Assembly (NCBI GenBank): GCA_025455345.1
Contig: JALOMS010000085.1
Coordinates: forward strand, 1-11,693
Source of the DNA: Thermoflexibacter sp.
GTDB lineage: Bacteria; Bacteroidota; Bacteroidia; Cytophagales; Thermoflexibacteraceae
Direction: 5' to 3'
Length of the DNA stretch: 11,693 nucleotides
The position numbers and the translations under genes are program-made. Below the pieces are notes generated by a model. It was not told the DNA's origin and searched no databases. It saw only the letters and a list, made by a program, of their open reading frames with translations. Of this stretch, positions 1 through 7,287 are shown one piece after another; the stretch's first letter is position 1, and every line of letters starts with the position of its first letter.

Positions 1-989
1 ACCGTTTGCTCTACTTCATTGCCCAACAAACCTCCAAAAATTCCCTTTAAAGACTTGTCAATGATGAGTTTATAGTTTTTCCCAAATTCAAAATCTCCTT
101 TGAGGGTAAAGCCAAAATCAGACATTTCCACGCTGTAATTGACCGCAGGAGAGAGGTTCAGATAACGCTTGATTTCCACATCATTAGGCATGACCATTTG
201 GTTGGTATAAACCCTGATGTAAGGCTTGTCTTCGTCCGTTTCGCCTGTAATTTGCATGACCTTGAACACATCTTTGGAAGGAATTTCCGTTTCAAATTGG
301 AGGTCAGACGCAGGTTTTTCGCCTTGTGGAGTTTTCAAACCTGAGCCAATCGCAATTTTTAGTTTCTGCTCGTCAAACTTTTGGGAGGCTTGTTGCGGAA
401 CAGCCAATTGGATAGACTCGCCGACTTCGGTCGTGTTGAGTTTGTAACCCGCTTCTGCGCCGCCAATGGACACCTTCGCCAATTGGTTTACGTCCGCAGG
501 ACTAACAGGGTAATTAAAGTTCAAGTTCATACGCAGTTCGGGCGTATTTTGCTTGTTCATCACCCAAAAAATGTCCGTTCCAAGCAAACTCAAATAGGGC
601 GTGTGAAAGGAAAAATTGACATCATCACCCAATTTTAGTTTTTCAGTGGAAACTTCTACAACTTTCTCGGTGATTTCTGCTTTGTAGTCCGTACTTGGTT
701 TGAAGCCCGTTTCTGGGGAAAATACCAATTCGTTGGCGGCAGTCCACTTGAACTTGCCCTCAATTTTTGGGGTGAACTTCACAAACTCGTCTTTCTTCCA
801 AATATCAATCAGCGAATCCTTGACGATATTGGTATTGAAGGTAAAGACCAAGTTTTGCTGTACCATGATTTCTTCGGAAAAATTCCGATTGGTAACATTG
901 AGCGCGCTCCTCCCAAACTTGCCGCAGGCGAAAGCAAGGAACACAAGCGCAATGACTGATAATATCCTGATTTTGTTGAGCTTAGACAT
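1..989 (-). CDS. Alpha-2-macroglobulin-like lipoprotein, N-terminal part (partial)
   Basis: The reverse strand is open from an ATG at 989 to the left edge (329 full codons), so the C-terminal part is outside the window. The start MSKLNKIRILSV is followed by a hydrophobic stretch and the lipobox-like LAFAC (Cys22), which suggests a lipoprotein. The following residues (VFTFNTNIVKDS, KFKWTAANELVFSPE, GFKPSTDYKAEIT) read like the N-terminal Ig-like/MG domains of bacterial alpha-2-macroglobulins. These are very large envelope proteins thought to trap proteases, often next to a peptidoglycan synthase such as PbpC. The thioester motif and bait region would lie outside the window, so the family call rests on the N-terminal pattern only. 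No clear promoter is visible upstream. Another large Ig-like surface lipoprotein is the main alternative. Confidence 0.7.
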   Translation of the reverse strand, partial: MSKLNKIRILSVIALVFLAFACGKFGRSALNVTNRNFSEEIMVQQNLVFTFNTNIVKDSLIDIWKKDEFVKFTPKIEGKFKWTAANELVFSPETGFKPSTDYKAEITEKVVEVSTEKLKLGDDVNFSFHTPYLSLLGTDIFWVMNKQNTPELRMNLNFNYPVSPADVNQLAKVSIGGAEAGYKLNTTEVGESIQLAVPQQASQKFDEQKLKIAIGSGLKTPQGEKPASDLQFETEIPSKDVFKVMQITGETDEDKPYIRVYTNQMVMPNDVEIKRYLNLSPAVNYSVEMSDFGFTLKGDFEFGKNYKLIIDKSLKGIFGGLLGNEVEQT

Positions 990-1080
990 ATTAAGTAGTT
1001 ATGAATTATGAGTTATAAGTTATTTTTTGGGTTGTGAAATTATTGATTGTTTGTTGTTGAATAGCTAAATAGTTGGATAG

Positions 1081-1101
1081 TTAGTTGTTAGTTGTTAGTT
1101 A
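1081..1101. repeat. Three tandem 7-bp units (TTAGTTG)
   Basis: TTAGTTG occurs at 1081-1087 and 1088-1094, then TTAGTTA at 1095-1101. Looser TAGTT-type words precede it. This is a short tandem repeat in non-coding DNA about 100 bp upstream of the lipoprotein start, and a possible slippage site. Confidence 0.7.
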
Positions 1102-1375
1102 TCATTTATTTTTCACCACTAAGACACGGGGTGTCCCACACATAGACACTAAGATATTAAAAAAAATGTAATATTTGCCTTTGGGATAGGTCATCATTTT
1201 AAGGAATTAGGGCTTTTGAGTTTTACCTAAATAGCTTTAATATATTGATTATGAAATTTTTAAACAGTAATAAAAGGAGTTTGTAAAATACTTTTATTCT
1301 CAATGTTTTTATAAGTAGTTCAACTTTTCTAAACGTTTTTGTATTAAAGCTCCTGAATATAATTCCTACACTGAA

Positions 1376-1443
1376 AGTCCCGTTAGGGACTACAAATTTG
1401 TAGAAAATCGAGTTTCAACACAAATCATAAGTCCCATAGGGAC
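1376..1443. repeat. REP-like cluster of three short palindromes
   Basis: Three palindromes lie within 68 bases. The hairpin AGTCCC-GTTA-GGGACT is at 1376-1391, the perfect palindrome TACAAATTTGTA at 1391-1402, and the hairpin GTCCC-ATA-GGGAC at 1431-1443. The two outer hairpins share the same GTCCC/GGGAC stem. Short elements with this stem are, from memory, common between genes in Bacteroidota and resemble REP/BIME units. No transposase is present in the window. Whether it is mobile, or acts as a terminator or mRNA-stability element, is not visible here. Confidence 0.55.
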
Positions 1444-1804
1444 GACACAAAATCTTATTTATGAAATAGTTATACTAATAAAATTCCCTGAATATTAGCA
1501 TCTTATACAATTCACTATTACAGAACATTCATCATTACTCCAATGATGTTTAAATATTTCTTTTTCCATACTAAAAAACGAAAAAAAATTTTAGAAAAAC
1601 TGCATTTTAAGCAAAAAACACAGAACAAGGTACAAGCAACGTATATGTATGTAATAATCACGCAGAAATTTACGCATTTTTTGGGCAGAGAGATACGAAA
1701 TGTGGGGAATTTATTTTATTTGCGTAAAAATAAGTAAGGACAATACCATATTACATAATTTTACAAAACTAAATATGGGAACAAAATAGAATAAAAATAA
1801 CCCA

Positions 1805-2263
1805 ATGCTTGAACTTAAATCGCAACTTTACCAATATTGTATGGAATACATAGAAAAACGTATCCAAACTATTCAAAATGCCATAGACGAGGCGCAGGCT
1901 TCAGCCAATCAAGAAACTAAAAGTAGCATGGGCGACAAATATGAAACTACACGTTCTATGCTTCAATTGGATACAGAAATGAATACCAAGCAGTTAGTAG
2001 AGGCAATGAAAGTAAAAGCTGACTTGCAAAAAATAGAACCAAGCCTTCATCAAATACATGATACTATCCAAGTAGGAAGTTTGGTATTTACCCATCAGGC
2101 AAATTACTTTATTGCCATAGGAGCAGGGAAAATGACTATAGGAGGCAAAGATTTTTATGCTATTTCGCCTACTGCCCCTATCTACAAATCACTCTCAGGA
2201 CTAAAAAAAGGAGATTTTCTTACTTTTAATAAGCAAAATATCCTCATCAAAGAGATTGTTTGA
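1805..2263 (+). CDS. GreA/GreB C-terminal-domain-like coiled-coil protein, 152 aa
   Basis: Residues 1-80 are mostly charged, helical sequence with the block ETKSSMGDKYETTRSM, followed by LDTEMNTKQLVEA. The second half (about 85-152) is a compact beta-rich domain with IQVGSLVFT, YFIAIGAGKM and YAISPTAPIYKSL. This matches a family conserved in Bacteroidota that combines a coiled coil with a C-terminal fold like transcript-cleavage factors GreA/GreB. Database entries of this family often carry the name '3-oxoacyl-ACP synthase'; nothing here resembles a ketosynthase (no Cys-His-Asn/His active site, far too short). A role at RNA polymerase is inferred from the fold only. The N-terminal coiled coil lacks the usual GreA length (about 158 aa in total), so function remains open. 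The start is the first ATG of the frame and no SD is visible. Confidence 0.7.
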   Translation: MLELKSQLYQYCMEYIEKRIQTIQNAIDEAQASANQETKSSMGDKYETTRSMLQLDTEMNTKQLVEAMKVKADLQKIEPSLHQIHDTIQVGSLVFTHQANYFIAIGAGKMTIGGKDFYAISPTAPIYKSLSGLKKGDFLTFNKQNILIKEIV

Positions 2264-2379
2264 GTAGGGAAGGCAATGCTCTCTGATTTATATTGTGTTT
2301 ATGGTTATCGCATTATTAGCCATTTACACTACCACACACAATGCCGCAAGGCAAATATTAGTGAAGAGTTGTAACAAAT

Positions 2380-2949
2380 ATGAGTGAACTTGAAAAATAT
2401 ATACAAACATACTTTGGAGTGAGCAATGAGGAACTCTCAAAAATTAGTGCTTACTTTAAGCCAACTACTTTAAAGAAGAATAATTACTTCTCAAAGGAGG
2501 GACGGTTTTGCGACAAACTTGGCTTTGTGCAGAGTGGAATAATAAGAGAATATGTTTTTATTGGGGACAGAGAAATAACCAAATGGATTTCTACAAGTGG
2601 TTATTTTGTAGTGGATTTATACAGTTTTGTTTTCCAACAAAGAGCAAGATGGAATATTCAAGCACTGACAGACTGCGAACTGTATGTCATTGACCAAAAA
2701 GACTACCAACAAATTGGCAAAGTAGTGGCTCGTTGGGCAGAATTAGAAAAATTGTTCATCGCCAAGTGCTTCACCATTTTAGAAGACAGAGTTTTGACTC
2801 ATTTATCAATGACAGCAGAAGAGCGTTATAATCAACTTTTTAATTTTAATAAAGAGTTATTTAACCAAGTGCCTTTACAATACTTGGCTTCTATGCTTGG
2901 CATGACCCCTGAAACCCTAAGCAGGTTAAGAAAAAAGGCGGCTAAATAA
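2380..2949 (+). CDS. Crp/Fnr family transcriptional regulator, 189 aa
   Basis: Residues about 20-115 form the cyclic-nucleotide-binding-type beta barrel (KISAYFKPTTLKKNNYFSKEG, FVQSGIIREY, then VIDQKDY). A long dimer helix (about 115-140) follows, and then a short winged-helix end with the helix-turn-helix at 165-186 (PLQYLASMLGMTPETLSRLR). The length and truncated C-terminus are usual for Bacteroidota Crp-like regulators. The recognition helix has Glu178-x-x-Ser181-Arg182, the ExxSR pattern by which FNR reads TTGA half-sites. Only three cysteines (44, 99, 130) are present, not in the N-terminal Cys arrangement of FNR, so an oxygen-sensing iron-sulphur cluster is unlikely. The ligand is unknown. 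A TTGA-N6-TCAA site starts 6 nt after the stop codon, in front of the SRPBCC gene. Confidence 0.88.
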   Translation: MSELEKYIQTYFGVSNEELSKISAYFKPTTLKKNNYFSKEGRFCDKLGFVQSGIIREYVFIGDREITKWISTSGYFVVDLYSFVFQQRARWNIQALTDCELYVIDQKDYQQIGKVVARWAELEKLFIAKCFTILEDRVLTHLSMTAEERYNQLFNFNKELFNQVPLQYLASMLGMTPETLSRLRKKAAK

Positions 2950-2953
2950 ACTT

Positions 2954-2969
2954 CTTGATTTTTGTCAAG
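2954..2969. promoter_or_regulatory. FNR-type operator upstream of the SRPBCC gene
   Basis: The perfect inverted repeat CTTGA-TTTTTG-TCAAG contains TTGA-N6-TCAA, the core of the FNR-class site (TTGAT-N4-ATCAA). It lies between the Crp/Fnr gene and the SRPBCC gene. A -7-like box GACCTTTG (7 of 8 to TANNTTTG) is at 2991-2998, with no good -33 box at the right distance. If that box is used, the operator centre sits about 41 nt upstream of the start site, the position of class II activator sites. Binding by the neighbouring regulator is inferred. Confidence 0.6.
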
Positions 2970-3024
2970 AGCAATCGTTGATTTTGTATTGACCTTTGTA
3001 CTGTTAAATTAAAACAACAAGACA

Positions 3025-3540
3025 ATGTTCAAAAAATCAATTTTATTCACCGCATTTAGCTTGGCAATTTCAGCAAGTTTATTTGCACAAAACCATTCAA
3101 TAATGAAAGGGATAAACAGCAATGCACCAGTAAAGTGCAGTAAAACAATCGTTATCAATGTAAGTATAGAGAAAGTATGGAACGTTTTAACCAATATTGA
3201 CCATTGGGCAACTTGGCAAACAGACATCAGCAACCCAAAACTAAACGGACAGTTAAAACCTAATACCACATTTGACTGGAAAACGGGCGGTGCAAAAATT
3301 CACTCAACTCTACATACCGTTGAACCATTAAGGCAGTTTGGTTGGACAGGAAAAACTTTTGGTATGTTTGCGATTCATAACTGGACACTGACCGAAACCA
3401 ATGGACAAACTACTGTTTATGTTGATGAGAGTATGGAAGGTTTTTTTACAAAACTTTTTAAAAGTGCGTTTAATAAGAATTTGGAGAAAGGAATGCAAAA
3501 ATGGCTTGACTTGCTAAAAGCAGAAAGTGAAAAACAATAG
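3025..3540 (+). CDS. Secreted SRPBCC-family (START-like) protein, 171 aa
   Basis: An N-terminal signal peptide (MFKKSILFTAFSLAISASLFAQ, with cleavage probably after Ala-Gln at 22) precedes a helix-grip domain at about 35-165. The domain start ITV-type strand is KTIVINVSIEKVWNVLTN, followed by DHWATWQTDI. Later come FDWKTGG, FGWTGKTFGMFAIHNWTL and the long C-terminal helix KNLEKGMQKWLDLLKAE. This is the polyketide cyclase/AHSA1-like superfamily, which binds hydrophobic ligands in a deep cavity; the ligand cannot be told. The signal peptide predicts a periplasmic or exported protein, which is less usual for this superfamily. It sits 75 bp downstream of the Crp/Fnr gene, behind a candidate operator for that regulator, so it is probably its regulated target. 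Confidence 0.8.
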   Translation: MFKKSILFTAFSLAISASLFAQNHSIMKGINSNAPVKCSKTIVINVSIEKVWNVLTNIDHWATWQTDISNPKLNGQLKPNTTFDWKTGGAKIHSTLHTVEPLRQFGWTGKTFGMFAIHNWTLTETNGQTTVYVDESMEGFFTKLFKSAFNKNLEKGMQKWLDLLKAESEKQ

Positions 3541-3556
3541 ATTTCTTTCAAAAGTC

Positions 3557-3576
3557 CTCACCGTTGAAACGATGAG
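3557..3576. terminator. Weak hairpin after the SRPBCC gene
   Basis: CTCACCGTT and AACGATGAG form a 9-bp stem with one mismatch and a 2-nt loop, followed by TTTA. It starts 17 nt after the stop codon. The short T run makes it a poor intrinsic terminator, but it may protect the 3' end. Confidence 0.3.
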
Positions 3577-3603
3577 TTTATGTAAAATATTTAAAACTAA
3601 TAA

Positions 3604-3630
3604 CTTACCATTTTAACGGTAAGACTTTTT
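3604..3630 (+). terminator. Possible intrinsic terminator after the SRPBCC gene
   Basis: The stem CTTACC / GGTAAG with an 8-nt loop (3604-3623) is followed by ACTTTTT. It lies 64 nt after the SRPBCC stop and just before the predicted promoter of the next gene. The stem is short, so strength is uncertain. Confidence 0.4.
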
Positions 3631-3642
3631 GGGGTAGCTTGT

Positions 3643-3675
3643 TTTGCTTCGGTACTGTTAGAATACTTACCTTTT
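3643..3675 (+). promoter_or_regulatory. Predicted Bacteroidota promoter for the ACT-domain gene
   Basis: TTTG at 3643-3646, a 21-nt spacer, then TACCTTTT at 3668-3675 (7 of 8 to TANNTTTG). The expected start near 3682 leaves about 65 nt of leader before the ATG at 3747 but almost none before an earlier in-frame ATG at 3690, which favours the later start. Confidence 0.4.
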
Positions 3676-3746
3676 ATCATTCTTGAAGGTTGCTGGACAA
3701 TGGTTTCAGCAATAGGACTTATCAATTATTTCAAACAACATCACTC

Positions 3747-4142
3747 ATGATAGGAGAAACAAATTTAGACCAACTATTAAAAACGATAGAGCCAAAACTC
3801 CATGAAGGCGACTATATTTTTTGTACGGTAAAAGACTTCAAAAAAACGAATCTCTCAGAAGTTATTTTATTTTTTAGAGAAGAAGAAGGGTTTACACTTA
3901 TCTTAGAAAAAAAAGTTGCGGATAGCTTACAACTTGAATACACTTTTATCTCATCATGGATTACCCTGACGGTTCATTCATCATTGGAAGCGGTTGGGCT
4001 AACAGCCTCATTTTCAAAGGCATTGGCTAATGAAAATATTAGTTGTAATGTAGTAGCAGGTTATTTTCATGACCATATATTTGTCAATAAGAAAGACGCT
4101 GAAAAAGCAATGACAGTTCTGCATAATCTTTCAGCATCATAA
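3747..4142 (+). CDS. ACT-domain protein of the COG3602 / ACT_3 type, 131 aa
   Basis: The protein starts MIGETNLDQLLKTIEPKL and continues EGDYIFCTVKD, LFFREEEGFTLILEKK, and near the end VGLTASFSKALANENISCNV followed by AGYFHDHIFV. These blocks match a small family with two ACT-like ligand-binding folds (the ACT_3 family of unknown function), usually about 130 aa. I chose the ATG at 3747: the frame is open back to an ATG at 3690, but the extra 19 residues match nothing in the family, whose members begin at the GET-DLQ-like motif. ACT domains usually bind amino acids; here the ligand and partner enzyme are unknown. The gene stands alone between non-coding gaps. Confidence 0.8.
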   Translation: MIGETNLDQLLKTIEPKLHEGDYIFCTVKDFKKTNLSEVILFFREEEGFTLILEKKVADSLQLEYTFISSWITLTVHSSLEAVGLTASFSKALANENISCNVVAGYFHDHIFVNKKDAEKAMTVLHNLSAS

Positions 4143-4237
4143 TTGCCCAATAAAAATGTCTATTTCTACTCTCATACAAAAAATAAGAAAAAAAATCAAT
4201 AATTTAGTGCATTAGAAAATGGACAATTACTACGACC

Positions 4238-5182
4238 ATGACTTACAAAGACCTCAAAATTAGGATAGTAGGCACGCTTGTTTTTGCGTTTTTCTATCGT
4301 CATATTGGCGAAAGAGGGCTATTCTTAGACCTTATCCAAACATGGCAATATTATTGGGATATGCTTGCTTGTATTTTGAGTACGCTCCTGTTTTGGGAAA
4401 TAGCCAAGCGCGTAGTCCTATACGCAGATAAGCAATATCCTTGGGAAAAAGAATTGATGAAACGTGCTGTTTTCCAATGGCTTACTGTCTTTGGAATCAT
4501 TACACCAATTCAGATTGTGCTTATATTTTTGTATAACTTTTACATTATTCATCGTCCTGAAAATTTTGATGTGGCAGTTGTTTTTTATACAGATGTGCCT
4601 TTGGTGTGGTTGCTTTTTAGCGTCATGCAATTGATTTATGCACTGATGTATTTTCAGAATTATACACAAAATATTGAAAACCAACAATTTGCCAAAGAAT
4701 ATAAAATTACTACCGAATACCAGCAACTTTATGTGGCACATGAAGCCCTAAAAGCACAATTCGCTGTTTTACAGGAGCATTTCCCCAATAAAAATGAAGC
4801 AGAAAAGGCAGAGTTACCTCCGCCCATCACTACTCCACAGGAACAGCACCTCTTAGTTCAGCAAGGCAACGCCCTCATTCCGCTTGCCCTCAAAGAAGTG
4901 GCTTATATCTTCAAAATCAATGACTTTACGCTTATTCGCACTTTTGATAAGAAAGATTTTGGCATTGACGCTACGCTTGAAAAATTGGAAGAAATATTGC
5001 CCAAAGTAGATTTTTTCAGGCTAAATCGCCAAATTATTGTCGCCAAAAAAAGCATAAAACAGATAAAACCAGAAAGTTATGGCAAACTTCATGTAGAACT
5101 CACCCCTACCTATGAAGACGAAGCAGGGGTGAGCCGTACCAAGGCACAGGAGTTTAGGCAATGGCTTGGGCTTAATCTTTGA
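4238..5182 (+). CDS. Membrane-anchored LytTR DNA-binding regulator, 314 aa
   Basis: The N-terminal half has four likely membrane helices at about 8-24, 38-62, 80-104 and 113-138. A charged, probably coiled-coil linker follows (141-182), then a Pro-rich hinge (194-201). Residues about 205-312 are a LytTR domain: NALIPLALKEVAYIFKIND, LEEILPKVDFFRLNRQIIVA, then SIKQIKPESYGKLHVELTP and SRTKAQEFRQWLG. LytTR domains bind DNA direct repeats with a beta fold. There is no receiver domain, so the signal is probably sensed by the membrane part or by an unlinked partner; no histidine kinase lies nearby. The ATG at 4238 is preceded by an out-of-frame ATG at 4219. Its last 11 bases overlap the 3' end of the convergent serine-hydrolase gene. 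Confidence 0.85.
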   Translation: MTYKDLKIRIVGTLVFAFFYRHIGERGLFLDLIQTWQYYWDMLACILSTLLFWEIAKRVVLYADKQYPWEKELMKRAVFQWLTVFGIITPIQIVLIFLYNFYIIHRPENFDVAVVFYTDVPLVWLLFSVMQLIYALMYFQNYTQNIENQQFAKEYKITTEYQQLYVAHEALKAQFAVLQEHFPNKNEAEKAELPPPITTPQEQHLLVQQGNALIPLALKEVAYIFKINDFTLIRTFDKKDFGIDATLEKLEEILPKVDFFRLNRQIIVAKKSIKQIKPESYGKLHVELTPTYEDEAGVSRTKAQEFRQWLGLNL

Positions 5183-6341
5183 GAAAATCGTCAAAGAAGT
5201 TTTTGCCAATACCGCTCTTGTTTGCCAAGAAAACCAAAAAAGTATCTTTGCTTGGGATATACAAGAGGGTGGAATTGTAGCCTTCCAAACCTCCCGCGTG
5301 TCCGTAACCCTCGCCAGCAGACAAACGCCAAAGTTCTATTCCCAAGCCGTATTCGCAGTTCCCATTGTCGCAAGAAGGCAGTTTCACCCATTCAAGCATT
5401 TGCTTTTTTGTATTTTCCGATAGAAAATTGCTCTTAAACAAGTATTTACCAAATTTTAGTAAGTCCTCTGCGTTGGATACGATACCTCCGTAAGGTGTTT
5501 CGTAAGCGTATTGGTCATAGCGATACGAATTGAACAGCACTCCTTGTTTCAAATAATCGGAATAACCGCTTGCTAAATTTTGCTTTGAGGAAGATTCCAA
5601 CAAAAAGGTATTGCTCATTTGTGCAGGGCGTAAAATTAACTCTTCCAACAAGTTAGTATAACTTTTTCCACCTATTTTCTCTAAAATCAAGCCCAAAAGC
5701 ACGTAATTAGCGTTGTTATAAATCCAAGTCTTATCGGGTTCTGAATAAGGTTTGAAGTTAAAAACAAACTCATCAAGTTGCCAATAGGGGTCGTATTTGG
5801 CAAATTTTTCAGGTGAATTGGCAATCCAAAGGCTTAATTTCGTATTTCCCATGCCAAGACTGTACATTCCACTGGTGTGATTGAGCAGATTTTTGAGCGT
5901 AATTTGGTCTGAATATTGGATTTTGCCTGCTAATTCTGGCAGTAAGTCTTTGATAGTCTGGTTCAAACGCAAACGACCCTGCTCCACATACTTCATGGTC
6001 ATTGCCGCCGTAAAAGTCTTGGTAATGCTGGCGGTGCGGAACTGATGACAAATCGTCATGGGAATATCATTTTCCAAATGAGCTTTGCCGTAAGCCCCCT
6101 GCCAAAGTACCCCTTTTTTCTCTACCAACATACTAATTCCAGGTATGTTTTGTTTGAGGGCAACCTCCTTAATAATTTGCGAATATGCCTGATTTTGAGG
6201 GTGATTCGCAAATTGATTGTTATTGCACTGCGCCAAAGAGCTTTGCGGAAAGGGTAGTTCCAATGGCGTACAAGCAGAAAAAACAAGGACTAAAAAAGCA
6301 AATAAAAGATGGGTTTTATATTTAAAATCAATGAGTTTCAT
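5172..6341 (-). CDS. Class C beta-lactamase-type serine hydrolase lipoprotein, 389 aa
   Basis: The N-terminus (MKLIDFKYKTHLLFAFLVLVF, then SAC) suggests a lipoprotein anchored at Cys24. The catalytic domain carries the SxxK motif Ser105-Ile-Thr-Lys108 in FRTASITKTF, the YxN motif Tyr208-Asn-Asn210 in TWIYNNANYVLLG, the block LLNHTSGMY (152-160), and GHAGG (347-351) in the place of the third HxG/KTG box. This is the serine beta-lactamase / D-Ala-D-Ala peptidase-like family, acting on amide or ester bonds in the cell envelope. Close relatives have many activities, so resistance to beta-lactams should not be assumed. It lies 35 bp downstream of the outer-membrane gene on the same strand, with no promoter-like boxes between, and is probably co-transcribed with it. 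Confidence 0.87.
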   Translation of the reverse strand: MKLIDFKYKTHLLFAFLVLVFSACTPLELPFPQSSLAQCNNNQFANHPQNQAYSQIIKEVALKQNIPGISMLVEKKGVLWQGAYGKAHLENDIPMTICHQFRTASITKTFTAAMTMKYVEQGRLRLNQTIKDLLPELAGKIQYSDQITLKNLLNHTSGMYSLGMGNTKLSLWIANSPEKFAKYDPYWQLDEFVFNFKPYSEPDKTWIYNNANYVLLGLILEKIGGKSYTNLLEELILRPAQMSNTFLLESSSKQNLASGYSDYLKQGVLFNSYRYDQYAYETPYGGIVSNAEDLLKFGKYLFKSNFLSENTKKQMLEWVKLPSCDNGNCEYGLGIELWRLSAGEGYGHAGGLEGYNSTLLYIPSKDTFLVFLANKSGIGKNFFDDFLKD

Positions 6342-6376
6342 GTTTTTTTAAGTTTTTTTAAAATTAAAATTTTGGT

Positions 6377-6946
6377 TTATTTGAAACGGTAAGTAGTGCC
6401 TATTTGCAAGCTCTGCCAAGGCATAACAGGCATGGCATTGTACAATCCTTCTACTTGGAAAGCATACTGCGTATATACATCAAACTGTGCGTGTATGCGT
6501 GCGCCCAATCGCAGGCGCGGCTGTACAGAAAAGCCAGATAACCACTTGTTTTTGTGGGCTTTGTAGTTACCATTGCCATCAGAAGAAAATGTTTGCTGTC
6601 GGAGTACGGAGCCTGCATAACCCAACGCCAAACTTGGCTCTACAAACATACTTCCGATACCGAGCCTACACGAAATCATAGGCATAATCAGTATTGCATT
6701 TTTCATGTTTTTATGGTTATACCAACTGATATTCAGCCCCAATTTGAAGTAACTCTTGTCTTCCAGACCGCCTACATTTCTGTGTAACTCACTGGTGAAC
6801 ATCATTCCCCCTTGGGAAATAGGAGCATTGTGGAAAGGTGTCCCAATGCCGTGCGTACCTACGGCGAAGTCGGCACTCCACCTGCTTTGTGCTTGTCCTA
6901 AAAATGTAAGGAAAAACAAGCATAGAAAAATTGAAAAAAGTTTCAT
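6377..6946 (-). CDS. Outer-membrane beta-barrel-like protein, 189 aa
   Basis: A signal peptide (MKLFSIFLCLFFLTFLGQAQ) is followed by a Gly-rich, alternating hydrophobic pattern typical of small outer-membrane barrels: FAVGTHGIGTPF, SYFKLGLNISWYN, RLGIGSMFVEPSLALGYAG, FSVQPRLRLGARIH, and a strand at the end, LQIGTTYRFK. I do not recognise a specific family. The gene is intact here, whereas codons 3-24 are also found as a relic at 9297-9362. It is probably the first gene of an operon with the serine hydrolase. It is divergent from the rdgB fragment at 7177, which suggests that the original neighbour of this gene was rdgB. Confidence 0.7.
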   Translation of the reverse strand: MKLFSIFLCLFFLTFLGQAQSRWSADFAVGTHGIGTPFHNAPISQGGMMFTSELHRNVGGLEDKSYFKLGLNISWYNHKNMKNAILIMPMISCRLGIGSMFVEPSLALGYAGSVLRQQTFSSDGNGNYKAHKNKWLSGFSVQPRLRLGARIHAQFDVYTQYAFQVEGLYNAMPVMPWQSLQIGTTYRFK

Positions 6947-7228
6947 ACGTTTTTATACAATTAAATTTGATTTTAGTGCAAAGAACGCTGAAAAAAGGGC
7001 TTAGGATACGAGAAATAGGCTTTGAAATGCCAATGTGCAGTTAAAGGAATGTGAAATGCAAGAAATGGTGGGGTGAAGTGCAAAGAAGATAGTTAGCCTT
7101 TAAGATTTGAATATTTTACAAAAAAATTACCATCTTTGAATCCAAAAAAACAATAACCATTACTTACTACTTGCGTATGGAAAAACTTGTATTTGCTACG
7201 CATAATTATAACAAAATCAGAGAGATTC
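6875..7228. repeat. Direct repeat, left copy (354 bp): outer-membrane gene 5' end to rdgB codon 17
   Basis: This segment reappears at 9297-9589 in the same orientation. By eye the two differ by seven substitutions, one 4-bp indel (TACT near 7163) and one 57-bp indel. Outside these positions they match base for base, including the rdgB promoter. The left copy contains the real 5' end of the outer-membrane gene, the intergenic region and the first 17 codons of rdgB. Homology stops at 7228 (GAGATTC), after which the DNA is unrelated to rdgB. Confidence 0.95.
7106..7138 (+). promoter_or_regulatory. Duplicated rdgB promoter, now facing the insert
   Basis: TTTG at 7106-7109, a 21-nt spacer, and CATCTTTG at 7131-7138 (7 of 8 to TANNTTTG). 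It is identical to the promoter of intact rdgB at 9471-9503. In this copy it reads into a truncated rdgB and then toward the SUKH-3 gene about 340 bp downstream. Confidence 0.5.
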
Positions 7229-7287
7229 CCATTTGCAGAAGAGTTAAAACGCATCGGAATGCCGCTCAAATACTCTACCACATTTAG
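7177..7287 (+). pseudogene. rdgB: 5' fragment of rdgB (17 codons) fused to unrelated sequence
   Basis: From the ATG at 7177 the frame reads MEKLVFATHNYNKIREI, which matches residues 1-17 of the intact RdgB at 9538 (MKKLVFATHNYNKIKEI) with two changes. The homology ends at 7228. The frame then runs through 19 unrelated codons to a TAG at 7285-7287. It lacks all the substrate-pocket and catalytic motifs after the first one, so it cannot be a pyrophosphatase. Confidence 0.85.

Larger units (their letters stand above)
990..1804. other. Gene-free stretch with small repeats
   Basis: About 815 bases hold no gene that I can support. The open frame at 1543-1737 has low-complexity Lys/Phe/Tyr-rich composition and no recognisable pattern, so I do not call it. 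The stretch contains three tandem 7-bp units, a small inverted repeat GACAC-GGG-GTGTC at 1123-1135 next to CACCACTAAGACAC, an inverted repeat with arms AATAAAAG/CTTTTATT at 1269-1298, and a hairpin cluster at 1376-1443. It is very AT-rich and carries the 5' regions of both flanking genes, although I see no convincing TTTG/TANNTTTG pair. Confidence 0.6.

Noticed and set aside
1543..1737. 64-codon open frame in the 990-1804 gap
   Set aside because: Low-complexity Lys/Phe/Tyr-rich product, no promoter, no family pattern; typical of AT-rich chance frames.
3690..3746. Longer N-terminus for the ACT-domain protein starting at 3690
   Set aside because: The 19 extra residues match nothing in the family, and the predicted start site near 3682 leaves almost no leader.
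5172..5182. 11-bp overlap of the convergent LytTR and serine-hydrolase genes as a regulatory feature
   Set aside because: Short 3' overlaps between convergent genes are common and need no special explanation.
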